Shown here piece after piece: positions 43,561 to 55,393 of a stretch of 64,000 nucleotides of DNA. This DNA is from Pseudomonadales bacterium (lineage in GTDB: Bacteria; Pseudomonadota; Gammaproteobacteria; Pseudomonadales; Azotimanducaceae): positions 149,785 to 213,784 of the forward strand of contig JANQJA010000016.1 in assembly GCA_028281885.1 (NCBI GenBank). The letters are read 5' to 3'. The notes beneath the pieces were generated by a model. That model saw nothing but the letters and a program-made list of their open reading frames with translations. It had not been told where the DNA came from and did no database searches. Each line of letters begins with the position of its first letter. The first letter of the stretch is position 1. The translations under genes and the position numbers were made by a program.

Positions 43561-46067
43561 ACGTCGTGCTTGCACTCAGGCTCCTGTGGCGTGACTGGCG
43601 TTCGGGGGAGCTGACATTGTTGCTGACGTCGTTGATTGTCGCGGTCAGTACAGTCACGACGATCACGCTGTTCGTTGATCGGCTGAATCAGGCTCTGCTC
43701 AAGGAATCATCAACCTTCCTGGCATCAGATCGGGTTGTTTCGAGCGCGAATGAGATCGATGTCTCTTTCGAGCAGAAAGCGGAATCCCTGGGCCTTGAAA
43801 CGGCGCAGACGCTGCGGTTTGTTTCTATGGTGTTTTCTGCTGATCGGGCACAATTTGCGTCGGTCAAGGCGGTAACCGATGCCTATCCGCTGCGTGGCCG
43901 CCTGATCGTTTCCGATCAGCCATTTGTCGATGGCAGAGTGGCCGAGCAGGGGCCGCCACCAGGAGAAGTCTGGCTGGAGAGTCGACTGGCGCCGTCACTG
44001 GGTGTGAGTGTTGGTGATCTTGTGGATATTGGTGTCGCCAGTTTTCGTGTCGGCAGGATTCTGATCAAGGAGCCGGATCGCGGTGGCGGTTTCACCGATT
44101 CCGGTCCCCGGGTCATGATGCACATGTCTGATGTGCCGGCGACGGAAGTTGTCCAGCCTGCCAGCCGGATAAGATACCGACTGCTGCTGGCAGGTGATAC
44201 CGATCTGCTGACCGAGTTTGATGAGTGGGCCAGGCCGCAACTCGGTGAAAGCCTGCGACTGTTTGGCGTTAAGGAGGGCGCAGAAGGAATTGGTCGTGCA
44301 TTGGAACGCGCGGAAAGATTCCTGTTGCTCGGTGGATTGCTGGGCGTTGTGCTGGCAGGTGTTGCCATCGCATTGTCGGCGCAGCGCTATTCGCTCCGCC
44401 ATTACGACCACGTTGCCATACTCAAGACCCTGGGCGCCGCACCGAATGCCGTTGACGGCATCTTTGCAGTGATCTTTGTCGTCCTGGGCCTGGTTGCGAC
44501 GGTGACCGGCACCGCAGTTGGGTTGGTTGTTCAATACGGTGTTGCCGCCATTCTTGACCCTTTTATCCCGATAGAACTGCCAAATCCCGGTATCCGGCCC
44601 ATGTGGTTTGGTCTGGTGACCGGGTTTGTTTGCCTGTTGGCGTATGCGTTGCCCCCACTACTGCGATTGCGCTCCACTGAGCCAGTGCGGGTCATACGCC
44701 GGGATCTCGCGGTACCTACCGTGACTGACCGACTGACCTACGGTGCCGGCGTGATTGGCACGCTGGCGCTGATGTGGTGGTACAGCGCTGACTTGCACCT
44801 GACGTTGTTGATTTTTGGGGGCGGACTGGCAGCGGTACTGGTGCTCTGGGGGGTCGCCACGCTCATGCTCAGATCGGGACGAGTGCTGGGCATGCAGGCC
44901 GGTAGTGCCTGGCGCCTGGCGCTCGCAGGCATGCAGCGGCGGGGACAGGCGAATACGCTGCAGATTCTTGTGTTTGGCCTGGCGATCATGTTGCTGCTGA
45001 TTCTGTTTCTGGTGAGGACCGCACTCATCGACGAATGGAGCGCGCAGATTCCGGAAGATGCACCGAACCACTTTGCCATCAATATTTCGCCGGAAGATGT
45101 AGCGCCGATTCGTGCGCTGTTCGCGGCCAACGGTATTGCCTCGCAGCCGCTCTTTCCCATGATTCGGGGGCGTATCCGAACGATCAATGGGGAGTCTGCG
45201 CTGGAACGGGGCGCCGATCGTCGTGACTCGGACTCCTTCGATGGCAACGATGACGGTCCGCGGGCGAGTTCCGGCAGAAACCTGACCTGGTCGAGTGAAT
45301 TACCCGATGACAACCGGATTGTTTCCGGTGAATGGTGGCCTGCTGGCTATACGGGTGAGCCGCTCGTTTCGGTCGAAGAAGCAATGGCACGCAGAAACAG
45401 CCTGATAGTGGGAGATGAACTGGTGTTCTCGATCCAGGGGCGAGAACTGTCCGCACGAATTGCCAGCATTCGTACAGTGTCCTGGGACAACATGCAGCCG
45501 AACTTTTACATCATCTTCTCACCCCATGCGCTGGATGATTTTCCTTCGACGTTCATCACCAGTTTCAAGCTTGAGCCCGACCAGAAACTTTTTCTGAATG
45601 ATCTGTTGCGGGATTACCCGACCATGACCGTGCTTGAGATTGATGCGCTGATCGAGCAGGTCAAGATCATCATCGCCCAGGTCACCATGGCGATTGAGCT
45701 CGTGCTGCTGCTGATTCTTGTTTCTGGCGCACTGGTGCTGCTTGCCAGCGTTCAGGCGAGCATGGACGATCGTTTCAAACAACACGCGATTTTAAGAACA
45801 CTAGGTGCGAGTCGTAGGCTGGTGATGGGTAGTCTGATCGTGGAATTCTGCGTGCTGGGGTTCTTTGCCGGTGTACTGGCGACGCTCGGTGCAGAGGTGA
45901 CGGTATTCGGGCTGGAAACCGAGATTTTTGAACTGAATTATGAGGTGAATCCCAGCCTGTGGCTGCTTGGGCCGGTGCTTGGCACGATTCTGATCGGCGT
46001 CATTGGTACGCTCGCGACGCTGCGCGTCGTTCAGACACCGCCCAATACAGTATTGCGGGCGCTCTAA
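43557..46067 (+). CDS. ybbP: ABC transporter permease, YbbP-like (double FtsX domain)
   Basis: An 836-residue inner-membrane protein with an N-terminal helix (about 15-40), a large periplasmic domain, a cluster of helices around 260-420, a second periplasmic domain with an acidic Asp/Gly-rich insert (residues about 555-575, DRRDSDSFDGNDDGPR), and a final FtsX-type domain (about 700-836: ASVQASMDDRFKQHAILRTL). It pairs with the ATPase encoded upstream. The family resembles mechanotransmission or lipoprotein-type transporters; the substrate is unknown. It ends two bases before the convergent deacetylase gene. Confidence 0.9.
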   Translation: MNVVLALRLLWRDWRSGELTLLLTSLIVAVSTVTTITLFVDRLNQALLKESSTFLASDRVVSSANEIDVSFEQKAESLGLETAQTLRFVSMVFSADRAQFASVKAVTDAYPLRGRLIVSDQPFVDGRVAEQGPPPGEVWLESRLAPSLGVSVGDLVDIGVASFRVGRILIKEPDRGGGFTDSGPRVMMHMSDVPATEVVQPASRIRYRLLLAGDTDLLTEFDEWARPQLGESLRLFGVKEGAEGIGRALERAERFLLLGGLLGVVLAGVAIALSAQRYSLRHYDHVAILKTLGAAPNAVDGIFAVIFVVLGLVATVTGTAVGLVVQYGVAAILDPFIPIELPNPGIRPMWFGLVTGFVCLLAYALPPLLRLRSTEPVRVIRRDLAVPTVTDRLTYGAGVIGTLALMWWYSADLHLTLLIFGGGLAAVLVLWGVATLMLRSGRVLGMQAGSAWRLALAGMQRRGQANTLQILVFGLAIMLLLILFLVRTALIDEWSAQIPEDAPNHFAINISPEDVAPIRALFAANGIASQPLFPMIRGRIRTINGESALERGADRRDSDSFDGNDDGPRASSGRNLTWSSELPDDNRIVSGEWWPAGYTGEPLVSVEEAMARRNSLIVGDELVFSIQGRELSARIASIRTVSWDNMQPNFYIIFSPHALDDFPSTFITSFKLEPDQKLFLNDLLRDYPTMTVLEIDALIEQVKIIIAQVTMAIELVLLLILVSGALVLLASVQASMDDRFKQHAILRTLGASRRLVMGSLIVEFCVLGFFAGVLATLGAEVTVFGLETEIFELNYEVNPSLWLLGPVLGTILIGVIGTLATLRVVQTPPNTVLRAL

Positions 46068-46068
46068 C

Positions 46069-47178
46069 TCAGGGTTCCGGATACCAGCTGCCATCGGGTT
46101 GAGGGCGAATCCACAATTGCGAATACCAGTAGAAGCGCTTGCCGTCGCGACTGGGCATGGTGCAGTTATAGCGGGAGCGGCCGACGGGGACAGGGGTTGT
46201 TGCATGAGCCCTGATAGTTGAGTCTTGGCGGGCCAATACCGCTTTGGCACCCCCGGGGGTGTAACAGGTCAGCTCACTGAGGCGCAGGTCGCTTTCGGTA
46301 AAGTTGAGTGTAATCGTTGGCGTCAGGTCATCTTTAATGATGGGGTCTACGCCGGTGGTGCTGATGGGTAATGGCAGCGTCATGACCTTGGTTTTGAACT
46401 GATCGAGATTGTTGTAGGCACCTCCGAAAGGGAAACGCGGATAGATGGTGGGGTTCAATGCAGGACCGAGGGCGCCGCTCTGCTGTCCGAACCCGACGAA
46501 ATCCAGGCGCTCGACAACTTCGAGTACTTCCGGACTGTATTCACCATAGGGGTAGGCGAACAGTTTGGGCGCATCGCCCAGATGGTGCTCGATGAGCTTC
46601 TGGGCTGTCGTGATTTCATGTTCCACCCTTTGTAACCAGTCATCTGTCGATTCGCCTTCGTGAAGACGAATGAGGTGAGCGTGGGTGTGGGTATGATTGG
46701 CGATGGTAGCCCCGTGAGCTGCCATCTCTTTCAGTTGTTCCCATGACATGAAACCGGCGCGCGCCGCTTCGACCGGCTCGGTCGCGACGAACACGGTAAA
46801 CGGAAAACCATGTTCCCTGAGTATCGGGTATGCCGTTTCATAGATGCTGTGGTAGGCGTCGTCGAAGGTAATGGCGACGACCTGGATCGGATGATCAGCC
46901 GTCGGTACAGGGCCCTGGATGGCGGAAACCAGTTTTGACAATGGCCAGACTTCGATACCCGATTGCTTGATGAACGCCAGATGGTTCCGGAATTCATCGG
47001 GACTGGTACTGGTGATTCGGGGTGTGGTGGTATCAATGTGGTGGTATTGCAGCACGACGCCATGAGACAGCGATTCGCCTTTACTCACTACGCCCGAGTT
47101 TTCGTCGTTGCCGTGGCAGGCTGTGGCGAGCCACATGAACATGAGTGCGAGACAGTTTGGAACGGTTACCGGCTTCAT
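46069..47178 (-). CDS. Polysaccharide deacetylase family protein, exported
   Basis: A 369-residue protein. The N-terminus (KPVTVPNCLALMFMWLATAC) is a signal peptide ending at a cysteine with a weak lipobox, so it may be a lipoprotein. The NodB-type domain (about 40-290) has VVLQYHHID, the metal-binding VAITFDDAYHS and ANHTHTHAHL, and FAYPYGEYSPEV. About 80 C-terminal residues (LTPTITLNFTESDLRLSELT onward) form a beta-rich domain with Trp/Tyr-rich GKRFYWYSQLWIRP. It should remove acetyl groups from N-acetylglucosamine polymers; PgaB-like surface polysaccharide processing is possible but no pga genes are near. Confidence 0.87.
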   Translation of the reverse strand: MKPVTVPNCLALMFMWLATACHGNDENSGVVSKGESLSHGVVLQYHHIDTTTPRITSTSPDEFRNHLAFIKQSGIEVWPLSKLVSAIQGPVPTADHPIQVVAITFDDAYHSIYETAYPILREHGFPFTVFVATEPVEAARAGFMSWEQLKEMAAHGATIANHTHTHAHLIRLHEGESTDDWLQRVEHEITTAQKLIEHHLGDAPKLFAYPYGEYSPEVLEVVERLDFVGFGQQSGALGPALNPTIYPRFPFGGAYNNLDQFKTKVMTLPLPISTTGVDPIIKDDLTPTITLNFTESDLRLSELTCYTPGGAKAVLARQDSTIRAHATTPVPVGRSRYNCTMPSRDGKRFYWYSQLWIRPQPDGSWYPEP

Positions 47179-47248
47179 GTTCCGAGTCTACGGGTCATGA
47201 GTTAGAATTTCGACCTCACTGAAAATCTGATTCCTGCGACTCAAAGCC

Positions 47249-48070
47249 ATGGCAGACAAGGATCGCTACGAGAAGAACAAGCTGGCAAAACGTCTTCGAC
47301 GGGAGACGGGTCGTGCCATCGGTGATTTCTCGATGATCGAGGACGGCGACCGGGTGATGGTCTGTGTCTCTGGCGGCAAGGATTCCCTCGCCATGCTGGA
47401 TATTTTGATCAACCTTCAGGCCCATGCGCCGATCCGTTTCGAGTTGCTGGCGGTCAATCTGGACCAGAAGCAGCCGGGGTTCCCGGAAGCAGCATTGCCG
47501 CGCCATTTTGAATCCCTGAATGTGCCTTATCGCATCATCGAGGAGGATACCTATACTCTCGTTAAGGACATGGTGCCCGAGGGAAAAACCTATTGCGGAT
47601 GGTGTTCCCGTTTTCGCAGGGGGATTCTGTACAAGTTCGCCAACGTTCACGGTTACAACAAGATTGCGCTTGGTCATCATCGCGATGACATCCTGGAAAC
47701 GCTGTTTTTGAACATGTTCCACGGCGGCAAACTGAAGACCATGCCGCCCAAGCTGCTATCAGACGATCGCCAGAATGTCGTGATTCGGCCGCTGGCGTAC
47801 TGCAAGGAATCCGATCTTGCTGCCTACGCCGAGAGTGCCGGGTTGCCAGTGATACCGTGCAACCTGTGTGGTAGTCAGGACAACCTGCAGCGGCAGGTCA
47901 TTAAAGAGATGCTCCAATCCTGGGAGAAATCACATCCGGGTCGTCTGCAGACGATCTTCCGTTCCATGACGGATGTGGTGCCATCGCATCTTCTTGATCG
48001 GGATTTGCATGACTTCAAGGAGATCGACGCCCGTCAGGTGCGTCAGTTGCTTGACCTGGTCAACCTGTAG
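47249..48070 (+). CDS. ttcA: tRNA 2-thiocytidine biosynthesis protein TtcA
   Basis: A 273-residue PP-loop ATPase that thiolates cytidine-32 in some tRNAs using an iron-sulfur cluster. The PP-loop SGGKDS is at residues 41-46; cluster cysteines are Cys116 and Cys119 ([13 protein letters not shown]) plus a cysteine in [27 protein letters not shown] is also typical. Its end overlaps the convergent sensor kinase gene by 11 bases. Confidence 0.96.
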   Translation: MADKDRYEKNKLAKRLRRETGRAIGDFSMIEDGDRVMVCVSGGKDSLAMLDILINLQAHAPIRFELLAVNLDQKQPGFPEAALPRHFESLNVPYRIIEEDTYTLVKDMVPEGKTYCGWCSRFRRGILYKFANVHGYNKIALGHHRDDILETLFLNMFHGGKLKTMPPKLLSDDRQNVVIRPLAYCKESDLAAYAESAGLPVIPCNLCGSQDNLQRQVIKEMLQSWEKSHPGRLQTIFRSMTDVVPSHLLDRDLHDFKEIDARQVRQLLDLVNL

Positions 48071-51000
48071 CATCCTGCCGGGAAGAGAATATTGTAGCTT
48101 TGAAAGCTCTGATGGCGCTCAGGAATCGCGCCAGTTCGTTTCGAAATTCTTCCAGGGAAGCGTTCGTGTCGCCCGGCGGATCTTCGGTTATCAGCTGTTG
48201 TTCTATCGCGCGAGCGGCTGCCATCAGTCTGGCTGAGCCGAAGCTGCCTGATACACCAGCAATGTTGTGGGCAAGCCGTTCCGCGGCAGCATAGTTCTGT
48301 TCCGCAAGAAAGTGGCCGAGAGAATCACCTGCATCGCCATAGAGAGACTCGAAGTCCCCGAGCAGACGAGTCAATAACTCGAAATCGTTGTTGTGATTCT
48401 TGAGCGCGGCGGCCAGGTCAATACCGTCGATCGGCGGAAGACTGATGACGGGTTCAGGGTCGGGTTCCGAAACTCGTGGTACGTCACCGACCCGCTGCAG
48501 CAGCTCCAGCAGTTCCTGGAAGTCGACGGGTTTGGATAGGTAATAGTCGAATCCGGCGCCTAGCGCGGCCTCCACTTCTTCCTTGAGTACGCCTGCCGAC
48601 AGGGCTACCGCCGGAAGGTCTTTCGTTGCGGGATTCGCGCGGATACGCTGAATGGCCTCCAGGCCGTCCATTTCCGGCATTCGAAGGTCCATCAGTATCG
48701 CGGTGAAGCTTTGCCTGGATAAGGCATCGAGCGCTTCCTGCCCGTTCATCGCGATCTCGACAGTTAGTCCTGCGTTGATCAGTACTTCCCGGGCCAGGTC
48801 CAGGTTGATCTGGTTATCTTCGACCAGCAGAACTCGCTGATGATCATGCGATGTCTGGGCCTCACGACGTGTGGCTTTGGCCGGCGTTTCAAGTTGATCC
48901 CACGCATCGACGATAATCGAGAAGTAGAAACTGCTGCCGACATCCTTCTCACTGACAGCGTGGATATGTCCTTCCATCATCTCAACCAGGCTCTTGCAGA
49001 TGGCAAGTCCAAGTCCGGTTCCGGCGTTAGGCGTTGCGATACTCCCTTGTGCGAATGACTCGAATACGAGTTCGAGGTCGTTTTCGGCAATGCCGATGCC
49101 GGTGTCGCTGACCGTAAAGTTGATGCAGATTCGATTGTCAGTCAGTTGAATAACGTCGTAGTCGACCTCGACCGTGCCGCTATCAGTGAACTTGAGTGCA
49201 TTGGAAACGAGGTTGATCAGGACCTGGCCGATCCTGACCGGATCACCGACGTAAAAAGTATCCGGTACGGCTTCAGGATCCGGAATGATGAGGGTCAGGT
49301 TTCTCTCGGCAGCTTCGAGGCCAAACAATCGTTGCAGGTCGCTAAAGATGCCAGCGAGCTTGAACGGTACATGCTGAAGCTCCAGTTTTCCTGACTCGAC
49401 CTTGGAGAGATCGAGGATGTCGTTGACGACCCGGAGCAGATGACTTGACGAATTGCGAATCGTTTCCAGGTAGTTCCGTTGCTGTTCCGACAGGCTCGTT
49501 CGTAGTGCCAGGTCTGTGTAGCCAGTGATTGCATTCATTGGCGTACGAATTTCATGGCTCATGTTAGCCAGAAACTGACTCTTTGATTCGGTTGCGGCCT
49601 GGGCAATGCGGGTCGCCTGTTCGGCATCTTCTCGCAACTTCCGTTCCGTAATATCGATGATCGAACCTTCAATGCGATAACCGTGGCCAGGCTCTTTGAA
49701 TGCTTGCGCAGAAAGTGCAACCCAGAGAGTTTCTCCATCTCGTCGACGAATCTGCATTTCATAGCCGACGAGGCGCCTTTGCTCTGCCAGCGTTTCGCGA
49801 AGGAAATCACGGTCCGTCGGATCGACCAGGGTGTGCTCGCTGTTGAACTCAACCCGGCCAATTGCTTGCTCAGGCGAATCGAACCCGAGTAGCTGGGCTG
49901 CCGCCGGATTCAGGTTGGTGACCTTGCCGTCAGAGTTCATCTCGAAGATGCCCTCTACGGCATTTTGATACAGCGACAGGTACTTGTTGCGAGATTCATT
50001 CAGTTGCTGATAGAGCTTTGCGTTTTCGATCGCGATGGCCGACTGGGAGGCGAGCAGTTTCAGTATCGCCACTCTTTCCTGGGTAAATGCCAGCGTTGTC
50101 TGCAGGTTTTCAAGGTAGAGTACTCCGGTCAAGTGTGACTTGCTCAGAATCGGTATACACAGGATCGATTTTGGCTGACGTGAAATGATGTACTCGTCCT
50201 GGGTGAAAACATCCTCGTTGAGTGCGTCATTCAGGACCAGGTCTTCCTGTGTCCTGACCACGTATTGCACCACGGAAATGGGCAGGTTTTTGGCATCCTT
50301 GATCGGGATGCTGGATCTTTCATGGTGTGAAGTTGAACCTTCGTTTCGAGTGCTGATTTCCAGCACCAGTTCGTCGTCGTGTGACAGTATCAGGCTGGCC
50401 GAATGTGCACCTGCATTCTCCAGCGCAACCTGCATCAGACGTTCAAGCAGGTTGTCGAGGATGATTTCACCGGACAATACCTGTGACGCTTTGATGACCG
50501 AGCCCAGGTCCAGGTAGTTTCCGTAGTCGCGAAAAGCGGGATTGCCAAGCCTTGCGCCCCCCTGGCTGAAGCGCTGACGTTTTTGGTCGATGGCGGAGTC
50601 CGTGGCAAGTTCGACGAACTCTGTATCCAGGGCGTTAACCTTGTTCTGAGCACCCCATCGCAGGTAGTTCGCCCGCGCCTGCTGCAAATAAAAGATGGCG
50701 AGGTCGCGCTTTCCACTTGCCAGGTGGAAACGCCCGCAGCGCTCGTTGGCCAGGCCCACTTCCTTGATATATCCGTGGGCTTCCGCAAGCGAGATGGCCT
50801 GATCGTAAAAATCGAGCGACGCTATGTAATTCCGGTTCAGCCGGGCGTGTTCTGCTTCAATCAGGTAGAACCCATGCAGAATATTTTCCGGTGCGTGGTG
50901 CGACCATTTGCGCAGGATTCGTCGGTTCAGAAAGATCCGCCAGTGTAGATGCAATCTTCGGGAAATACGGTTTTCGTGTTCCAGCGCAAACAGGTATGCC

Positions 51001-54000
51001 AGTGTTTCATACAGAACAAAAAAAGGTACCGTGGGCGAAGACACGACACTTGCCAGGCGCGACCGTGCTTCCCGTGCGAAGGAGATTCCGTGTTCTCGGT
51101 GATTAAAGAGCACAGCAAGGAACAGTTTGACGATGTAGAGGTTGGCGACACTGGATTCGTCGCCGCTGTCTTCATGAAACTGGAGCAGGTCATTCTCGCT
51201 GTAGATCTCACCTTCGAGCAACCAGGGAGCTGCGTTGGGTTCCAGCAGATTCCGGGTCGCCTGCTGAAAGATAGAGCCCAGGCTCAGCGTTGGAGTTTGG
51301 TTGAATTCGCTGGCTTTCTGATTGTAGTTCGCCAGATTGGTGTCGAGACTGTTCAGGTCGTGTCCGAGCAGAAAGGCGTTCGCTGAGCCTGTGACTGCGG
51401 CTATCAGGGCGAATTCCACATCGCCGGTCTCCATGCCGATGCGGTAGGCGTGGCTAAGGGGTTCCAGTGTTTCTCGCAGATGGTGTTTCCATGGCTTGAT
51501 GAAGTTCGTCACCAGCAAGATCGTTTTGCAATGTAGTTCGCGGTTATCTTCTCTCAGGTTCTGTTCTGCCAGTACGCCGAGTCGGTAACCTTTGTCGATG
51601 GTGCCCAGATTCGAAATCAGCAGCGCCGCAAACATCGGATACGCAAACGAAGTTTCCGGTGCGAGACCATGTTTCAATGACAGCTGGGTCATCTTTAGGA
51701 TGTACAGACCCGTCACTGGCGATCCGTTCAGGTAACCGGCCTGGCAGAGGATCATGAGGATGCGCATCACAGTGAGCAGGTCGGGGTCGGTCATGGTGGA
51801 CTGGGCTGGTACCTCAGTCGAACGGAGTCGGCCAGTCAGATAGATAAGCCGGCAGATGGTGGAGATGAGATCGAACACGCCGAGCCGCATCTTCAGGGGA
51901 TGGTCGAGCAGCGCGAGGCATTGGTGCCCCATTTCCAGGGTCGCGTCGAGCTCGTTGCACGCGACCAGCGCCCTCAACTTCACTTCAAGGGCGCGAACGC
52001 GGTCCAGTGGTGAACGGGCGTGCTCCAGACATCGATCCACCAACACGTCGAGTTGTTGCAGGTCGCCGCAAAGATAAGCCGTCTCGGCGGCTTCGATGTG
52101 CAGATCCATGCTCGGTTCGTAGTTCGCCCATACATTCTGTCCCTGCAGGGCGATGGCGGTTCTGAAGTACTTGTAGGCTGACTGGAAAGCCGCAGCATTC
52201 TTGGCCCGTTTGCCAGCAGTCGTATTCAGTTGCGCAAGTTTGTTGCGATCAACGAACGACGGGTCGGGAGATTCGAAACTGTTGTTGAGCTGGTTAACAA
52301 TGCGAAAGACATTGTCGCCTTCCTCGTTCTCGCTATTCTTCAGATATGCATGGCCGATGCTGGTATGGATCTGGCGTTTCTGTGTCGAAGTGAGCAGCGT
52401 ATAGGCGGCCTGCTGGATTCTCTCGTGTGCGAACTGGTAGTGGACGCGTTCGTCTCTTGTTCCTGCATTAACAAGCTTGTGCACGAGATATCCTTCCCTT
52501 ACCGCATGGACCAGTCTCGCTGAACACTCGGAGAACGACATCTCTGACACGCTGCGTATGGTGTCGAGGTCAAATTCCTCGCCAGCACAGGACGCAATCT
52601 TGAGTAGGTTGGCTGTGGCGGGTTCCAGTTGCTCGATCTTGGTGGCCAGCAGGTTGCTGACGTTGTCAGTGGGCGGCATCTGCGCCGCTCGCACCAGATC
52701 GCAGGTCCACTCACGATGTTGTCGATCGAAGTAGAGCACGCCGTCCGCTTCCATCGCCGTGATGAATTCCCGAACGGCGAGTGGATTGCCACCGGTCTTA
52801 TTGTGCACAATCTGGGCAAGACGCGTCGTTTCTTCAACCGGTCGGTAAAGGGAGTCGGAGATCAACTCGGCGATACCCCGGACCGAGAGATTCGCCAGCT
52901 TGATCAGCTCGATTTCGTATTGGGAAAGCTGCGCCATGATGTGCCGCATGTCTTCACTGGCGGCAAGCTCGGTCTGGATATAGGTGCAGACGAGCATAAA
53001 GTGGGGTATTCGTTCCTGTGCGATCAGCGGTTCAAACAGGTCCAGCGTTGCCCGGTCCAGCCAGTGCAGATTTTCGATACTGAGCACTATCGGTGTTTGA
53101 TCATTGCAAACTGTGCGGATCAACGCTGCCAGCCCCTGAATGAGTCTGCTGCGTGTTTCCTCAGGTCGCAGTCTTTCGGGGCGGTCTGGCTCATCCCCGA
53201 GAATCAGCTTCAGTTCGGGCGCCAGCGAGCGCAGGATGGCACCATTGCCCTCGATTTGTTCTTCGATGCGGGCCCTGGTCGTTTCGATGTCCGGTCTGGC
53301 CAGTAGTTGGCGTGTCAGGTCCGCACAGGCCGAAGCGAGACCCCCGTAGGGTTGGTCAGGACTCAGGTTGTTGAGTTTGGCTGTCACGAAAAAACCGCGG
53401 GCGATGGTGACATCTTTTTGCAGTTCCCGGATCAGGGAAGACTTGCCGGTACCGGCGGCACCCTCGCAGGCGATCAGGACGCTGTCACCCTGACGGGTTC
53501 GCGCGAAACCCTCTCTTAGCTGGGCAAGCTGCTCGCGTCTTTCGAGTAAACGCTCGCTGATAATGAGTTGTTCCGGAATATCGTCGAGTGCAACTTCGAA
53601 GGTTTGTTCCTGTGCTGTCGGTCCCTGATCCAACAGTTCCCCGCACCGGGCCAGATCCTGCTTGATGGCAAATGCGCTCTGGTAGCGATCCTCGGGCATC
53701 TTCTCGAGCAGTTTGTTGACGACATTGGCAAGCCCCGCTGGCATATCCTGTGCCAGGGTCGTCAAGTCAGGCGGTTTTGAGGTGATGTGCTGATAGACAA
53801 TCTCGAGGGAGTCACCCTTGCTAAACGGCGGCTCTCCGGCGAGCATTTCATGCAGCGTGGCCCCCAGACTGTAGAAGTCAGCGCGATAGTCCGTGGAACG
53901 ATTGAGGCGTCCAGTCTGTTCCGGTGCGATGTATCCAAGTGTGCCCTCTACCGTGGTACCTGGTTGGGCGACCAGTGTGGTGGAGGTGTTGGAGGCGATA

Positions 54001-54446
54001 CCGAAATCGATGATCTGGACCTGACCCGACTCCGGGTTGTAGACAATATTCTGGGGGCAGATGTTCTTGTGGATGACGTTATTCGCGTGGACATCGTCCA
54101 GTCCCTGCGCCAGGCAGACGGCTATGCTGATCGTCTCCCGATAGGACAGGCTACGTTCCTCCATCAGCGAGCTGAGACTACTGCCGCCGATTGATTCCAT
54201 GACCAGAATTGGGGTGTTGGCCTTTTCAATCAACTCGACAGCACGGACGACGTAGCTCGATTCAATGTCCCGGAGAATCTCGAACTCACGTCGATAGGCC
54301 AGTAGTTTTTCGGGTTTGGTCACTTCGGGACGCGGATGGCGCAAAATCACCTGCCCACCATCGCTGCTTCGGCGCGCCGAATAGACAAGCGTCTCTGCGG
54401 TTTGCTCTATCAGCTGTAGATTGCTGTAGCCGGCGACATTGATCAT
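48060..54446 (-). CDS. Giant hybrid sensor kinase: kinase-like, AAA-type ATPase, helical, GAF, PAS, HisKA/HATPase, REC, Hpt
   Basis: A 2128-residue cytoplasmic protein of the multifunctional Ser/Thr kinase-histidine kinase family. Residues 5-265 form a kinase-like domain in which the catalytic HRD is HKN (near 125-127), the following lysine is Cys (NICPQN) and the VAIK lysine position is VILR, although DFG is kept; it is probably a pseudokinase. A P-loop ATPase follows ([12 protein letters not shown] near 330), then a long helical repeat region to about 1250, GAF (about 1325-1470), PAS (about 1485-1600), HisKA with His1631 (MSHEIRTPM), HATPase ([26 protein letters not shown]), receiver Asp1920 ([11 protein letters not shown]) and Hpt His2060 ([13 protein letters not shown]). 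No membrane helices. The ATG at 54446 is preferred to a GTG at 54485. The response regulator gene lies 57 bases upstream. Confidence 0.9.
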   Translation of the reverse strand: MINVAGYSNLQLIEQTAETLVYSARRSSDGGQVILRHPRPEVTKPEKLLAYRREFEILRDIESSYVVRAVELIEKANTPILVMESIGGSSLSSLMEERSLSYRETISIAVCLAQGLDDVHANNVIHKNICPQNIVYNPESGQVQIIDFGIASNTSTTLVAQPGTTVEGTLGYIAPEQTGRLNRSTDYRADFYSLGATLHEMLAGEPPFSKGDSLEIVYQHITSKPPDLTTLAQDMPAGLANVVNKLLEKMPEDRYQSAFAIKQDLARCGELLDQGPTAQEQTFEVALDDIPEQLIISERLLERREQLAQLREGFARTRQGDSVLIACEGAAGTGKSSLIRELQKDVTIARGFFVTAKLNNLSPDQPYGGLASACADLTRQLLARPDIETTRARIEEQIEGNGAILRSLAPELKLILGDEPDRPERLRPEETRSRLIQGLAALIRTVCNDQTPIVLSIENLHWLDRATLDLFEPLIAQERIPHFMLVCTYIQTELAASEDMRHIMAQLSQYEIELIKLANLSVRGIAELISDSLYRPVEETTRLAQIVHNKTGGNPLAVREFITAMEADGVLYFDRQHREWTCDLVRAAQMPPTDNVSNLLATKIEQLEPATANLLKIASCAGEEFDLDTIRSVSEMSFSECSARLVHAVREGYLVHKLVNAGTRDERVHYQFAHERIQQAAYTLLTSTQKRQIHTSIGHAYLKNSENEEGDNVFRIVNQLNNSFESPDPSFVDRNKLAQLNTTAGKRAKNAAAFQSAYKYFRTAIALQGQNVWANYEPSMDLHIEAAETAYLCGDLQQLDVLVDRCLEHARSPLDRVRALEVKLRALVACNELDATLEMGHQCLALLDHPLKMRLGVFDLISTICRLIYLTGRLRSTEVPAQSTMTDPDLLTVMRILMILCQAGYLNGSPVTGLYILKMTQLSLKHGLAPETSFAYPMFAALLISNLGTIDKGYRLGVLAEQNLREDNRELHCKTILLVTNFIKPWKHHLRETLEPLSHAYRIGMETGDVEFALIAAVTGSANAFLLGHDLNSLDTNLANYNQKASEFNQTPTLSLGSIFQQATRNLLEPNAAPWLLEGEIYSENDLLQFHEDSGDESSVANLYIVKLFLAVLFNHREHGISFAREARSRLASVVSSPTVPFFVLYETLAYLFALEHENRISRRLHLHWRIFLNRRILRKWSHHAPENILHGFYLIEAEHARLNRNYIASLDFYDQAISLAEAHGYIKEVGLANERCGRFHLASGKRDLAIFYLQQARANYLRWGAQNKVNALDTEFVELATDSAIDQKRQRFSQGGARLGNPAFRDYGNYLDLGSVIKASQVLSGEIILDNLLERLMQVALENAGAHSASLILSHDDELVLEISTRNEGSTSHHERSSIPIKDAKNLPISVVQYVVRTQEDLVLNDALNEDVFTQDEYIISRQPKSILCIPILSKSHLTGVLYLENLQTTLAFTQERVAILKLLASQSAIAIENAKLYQQLNESRNKYLSLYQNAVEGIFEMNSDGKVTNLNPAAAQLLGFDSPEQAIGRVEFNSEHTLVDPTDRDFLRETLAEQRRLVGYEMQIRRRDGETLWVALSAQAFKEPGHGYRIEGSIIDITERKLREDAEQATRIAQAATESKSQFLANMSHEIRTPMNAITGYTDLALRTSLSEQQRNYLETIRNSSSHLLRVVNDILDLSKVESGKLELQHVPFKLAGIFSDLQRLFGLEAAERNLTLIIPDPEAVPDTFYVGDPVRIGQVLINLVSNALKFTDSGTVEVDYDVIQLTDNRICINFTVSDTGIGIAENDLELVFESFAQGSIATPNAGTGLGLAICKSLVEMMEGHIHAVSEKDVGSSFYFSIIVDAWDQLETPAKATRREAQTSHDHQRVLLVEDNQINLDLAREVLINAGLTVEIAMNGQEALDALSRQSFTAILMDLRMPEMDGLEAIQRIRANPATKDLPAVALSAGVLKEEVEAALGAGFDYYLSKPVDFQELLELLQRVGDVPRVSEPDPEPVISLPPIDGIDLAAALKNHNNDFELLTRLLGDFESLYGDAGDSLGHFLAEQNYAAAERLAHNIAGVSGSFGSARLMAAARAIEQQLITEDPPGDTNASLEEFRNELARFLSAIRAFKATIFSSRQDATG

Positions 54447-54503
54447 GAGTGGGCGACCCCGTGGTCCACGATGGCCATGGTACACCCTTGACGCGGGAAC
54501 GGC

Positions 54504-55214
54504 TTAGCTCACTTCTGGTGCGAACAGATAGCCGGTGCCATGAATGGTACTGATAAAGGTCGTATCGGGTGCATATTCGCGGAATTTGCGACGTACCTGG
54601 CCGACCAGCACATCGATGTAGCGATCATCCGGGTACCACTCCCGATTCCTGATCTTGTTCATGAGTTGGTCACGGGTCATCACCTGGCCGGCGCTTTCGA
54701 TGAGCGCGAGCAGTAGATGGAATTCGCCGGCGGAAAGTGATTGGACTTCGTTCTGTGGGGTGACCAGTTCCCGCTTGTTCAGGTCCAGGGTCCAGCCTTC
54801 GAAACTACGCTTGAACCCGCGTTCTTTCTGCTTTTCCTGGGCCCTGACCCGCCACAGCAGGTTTTTGACGCGAGATAACAGCTCCCGGGGATCAAACGGT
54901 TTGGTGACATAGTCGTCGGCGCCGCTTTCAAGTCCGACGATGCGGTCAATCTGGTCATCCTTCCCGGTCACCAGGATGATGCCGATATCCAGACTGGCCC
55001 GGAGCTCGCGAGTCAGGGTGAGCCCGTCTTTACCCGGTAGATTGATGTCGATCAGGCAGATGTCGACATCGTGTTCGGCGATTGTCTCCTCTGCCTCTTT
55101 GGCATCCTCCTGGACGGTCACCACAAACCCTTCACGTTCAAAATGGGCGGCCAGTTGTGCCCTGGTAATAGGTTCATCCTCGATGATCAGCAGATTGGCG
55201 GTAGGTTGGGACAT
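54504..55214 (-). CDS. OmpR-family response regulator (TorR/ArcA-like)
   Basis: A 236-residue two-component regulator. Receiver residues are the acidic pair in IIEDE (12-13), phospho-acceptor Asp56 (CLIDINLPGKDG) and Lys105 (YVTKPF). The C-terminal winged helix ends IRNREWYPDDRYIDVLVGQV and HGTGYLF. The phosphorelay REC-Hpt end of the kinase encoded directly downstream fits an Arc/Tor-like His-Asp-His-Asp relay ending on this protein. Likely targets include the divergent surface-protein operon, whose upstream region has 11-bp-spaced direct repeats. Confidence 0.93.
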   Translation of the reverse strand: MSQPTANLLIIEDEPITRAQLAAHFEREGFVVTVQEDAKEAEETIAEHDVDICLIDINLPGKDGLTLTRELRASLDIGIILVTGKDDQIDRIVGLESGADDYVTKPFDPRELLSRVKNLLWRVRAQEKQKERGFKRSFEGWTLDLNKRELVTPQNEVQSLSAGEFHLLLALIESAGQVMTRDQLMNKIRNREWYPDDRYIDVLVGQVRRKFREYAPDTTFISTIHGTGYLFAPEVS

Positions 55215-55280
55215 AGATGGACTTCTTTAGCACGCTGACCAGGTCAGAATGACAGTTTGTTATGCTACCCCAAAGCTATT

Positions 55281-55299
55281 AAATGAACTAGGGTCATTT
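55281..55299. promoter_or_regulatory. 19-bp inverted repeat upstream of the response regulator gene
   Basis: AAATGA and TCATTT flank a 7-base centre containing CTAG. It lies 67 bases upstream of the regulator start. It could be an operator; no family consensus was recognised. Confidence 0.35.
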
Positions 55300-55393
55300 A
55301 GTGGCTTCGTTGTAGCTCCTCCGGCAATCCTGCATGGTGCCTGGCTTTGAGCACGGTGACCACTAATCCTTCGTTTACACCCACTCATCAATT

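Noticed and set aside
52629..53306. A 225-codon plus-strand frame
   Set aside because: Opposite the ATPase part of the giant sensor kinase and without domain features of its own.
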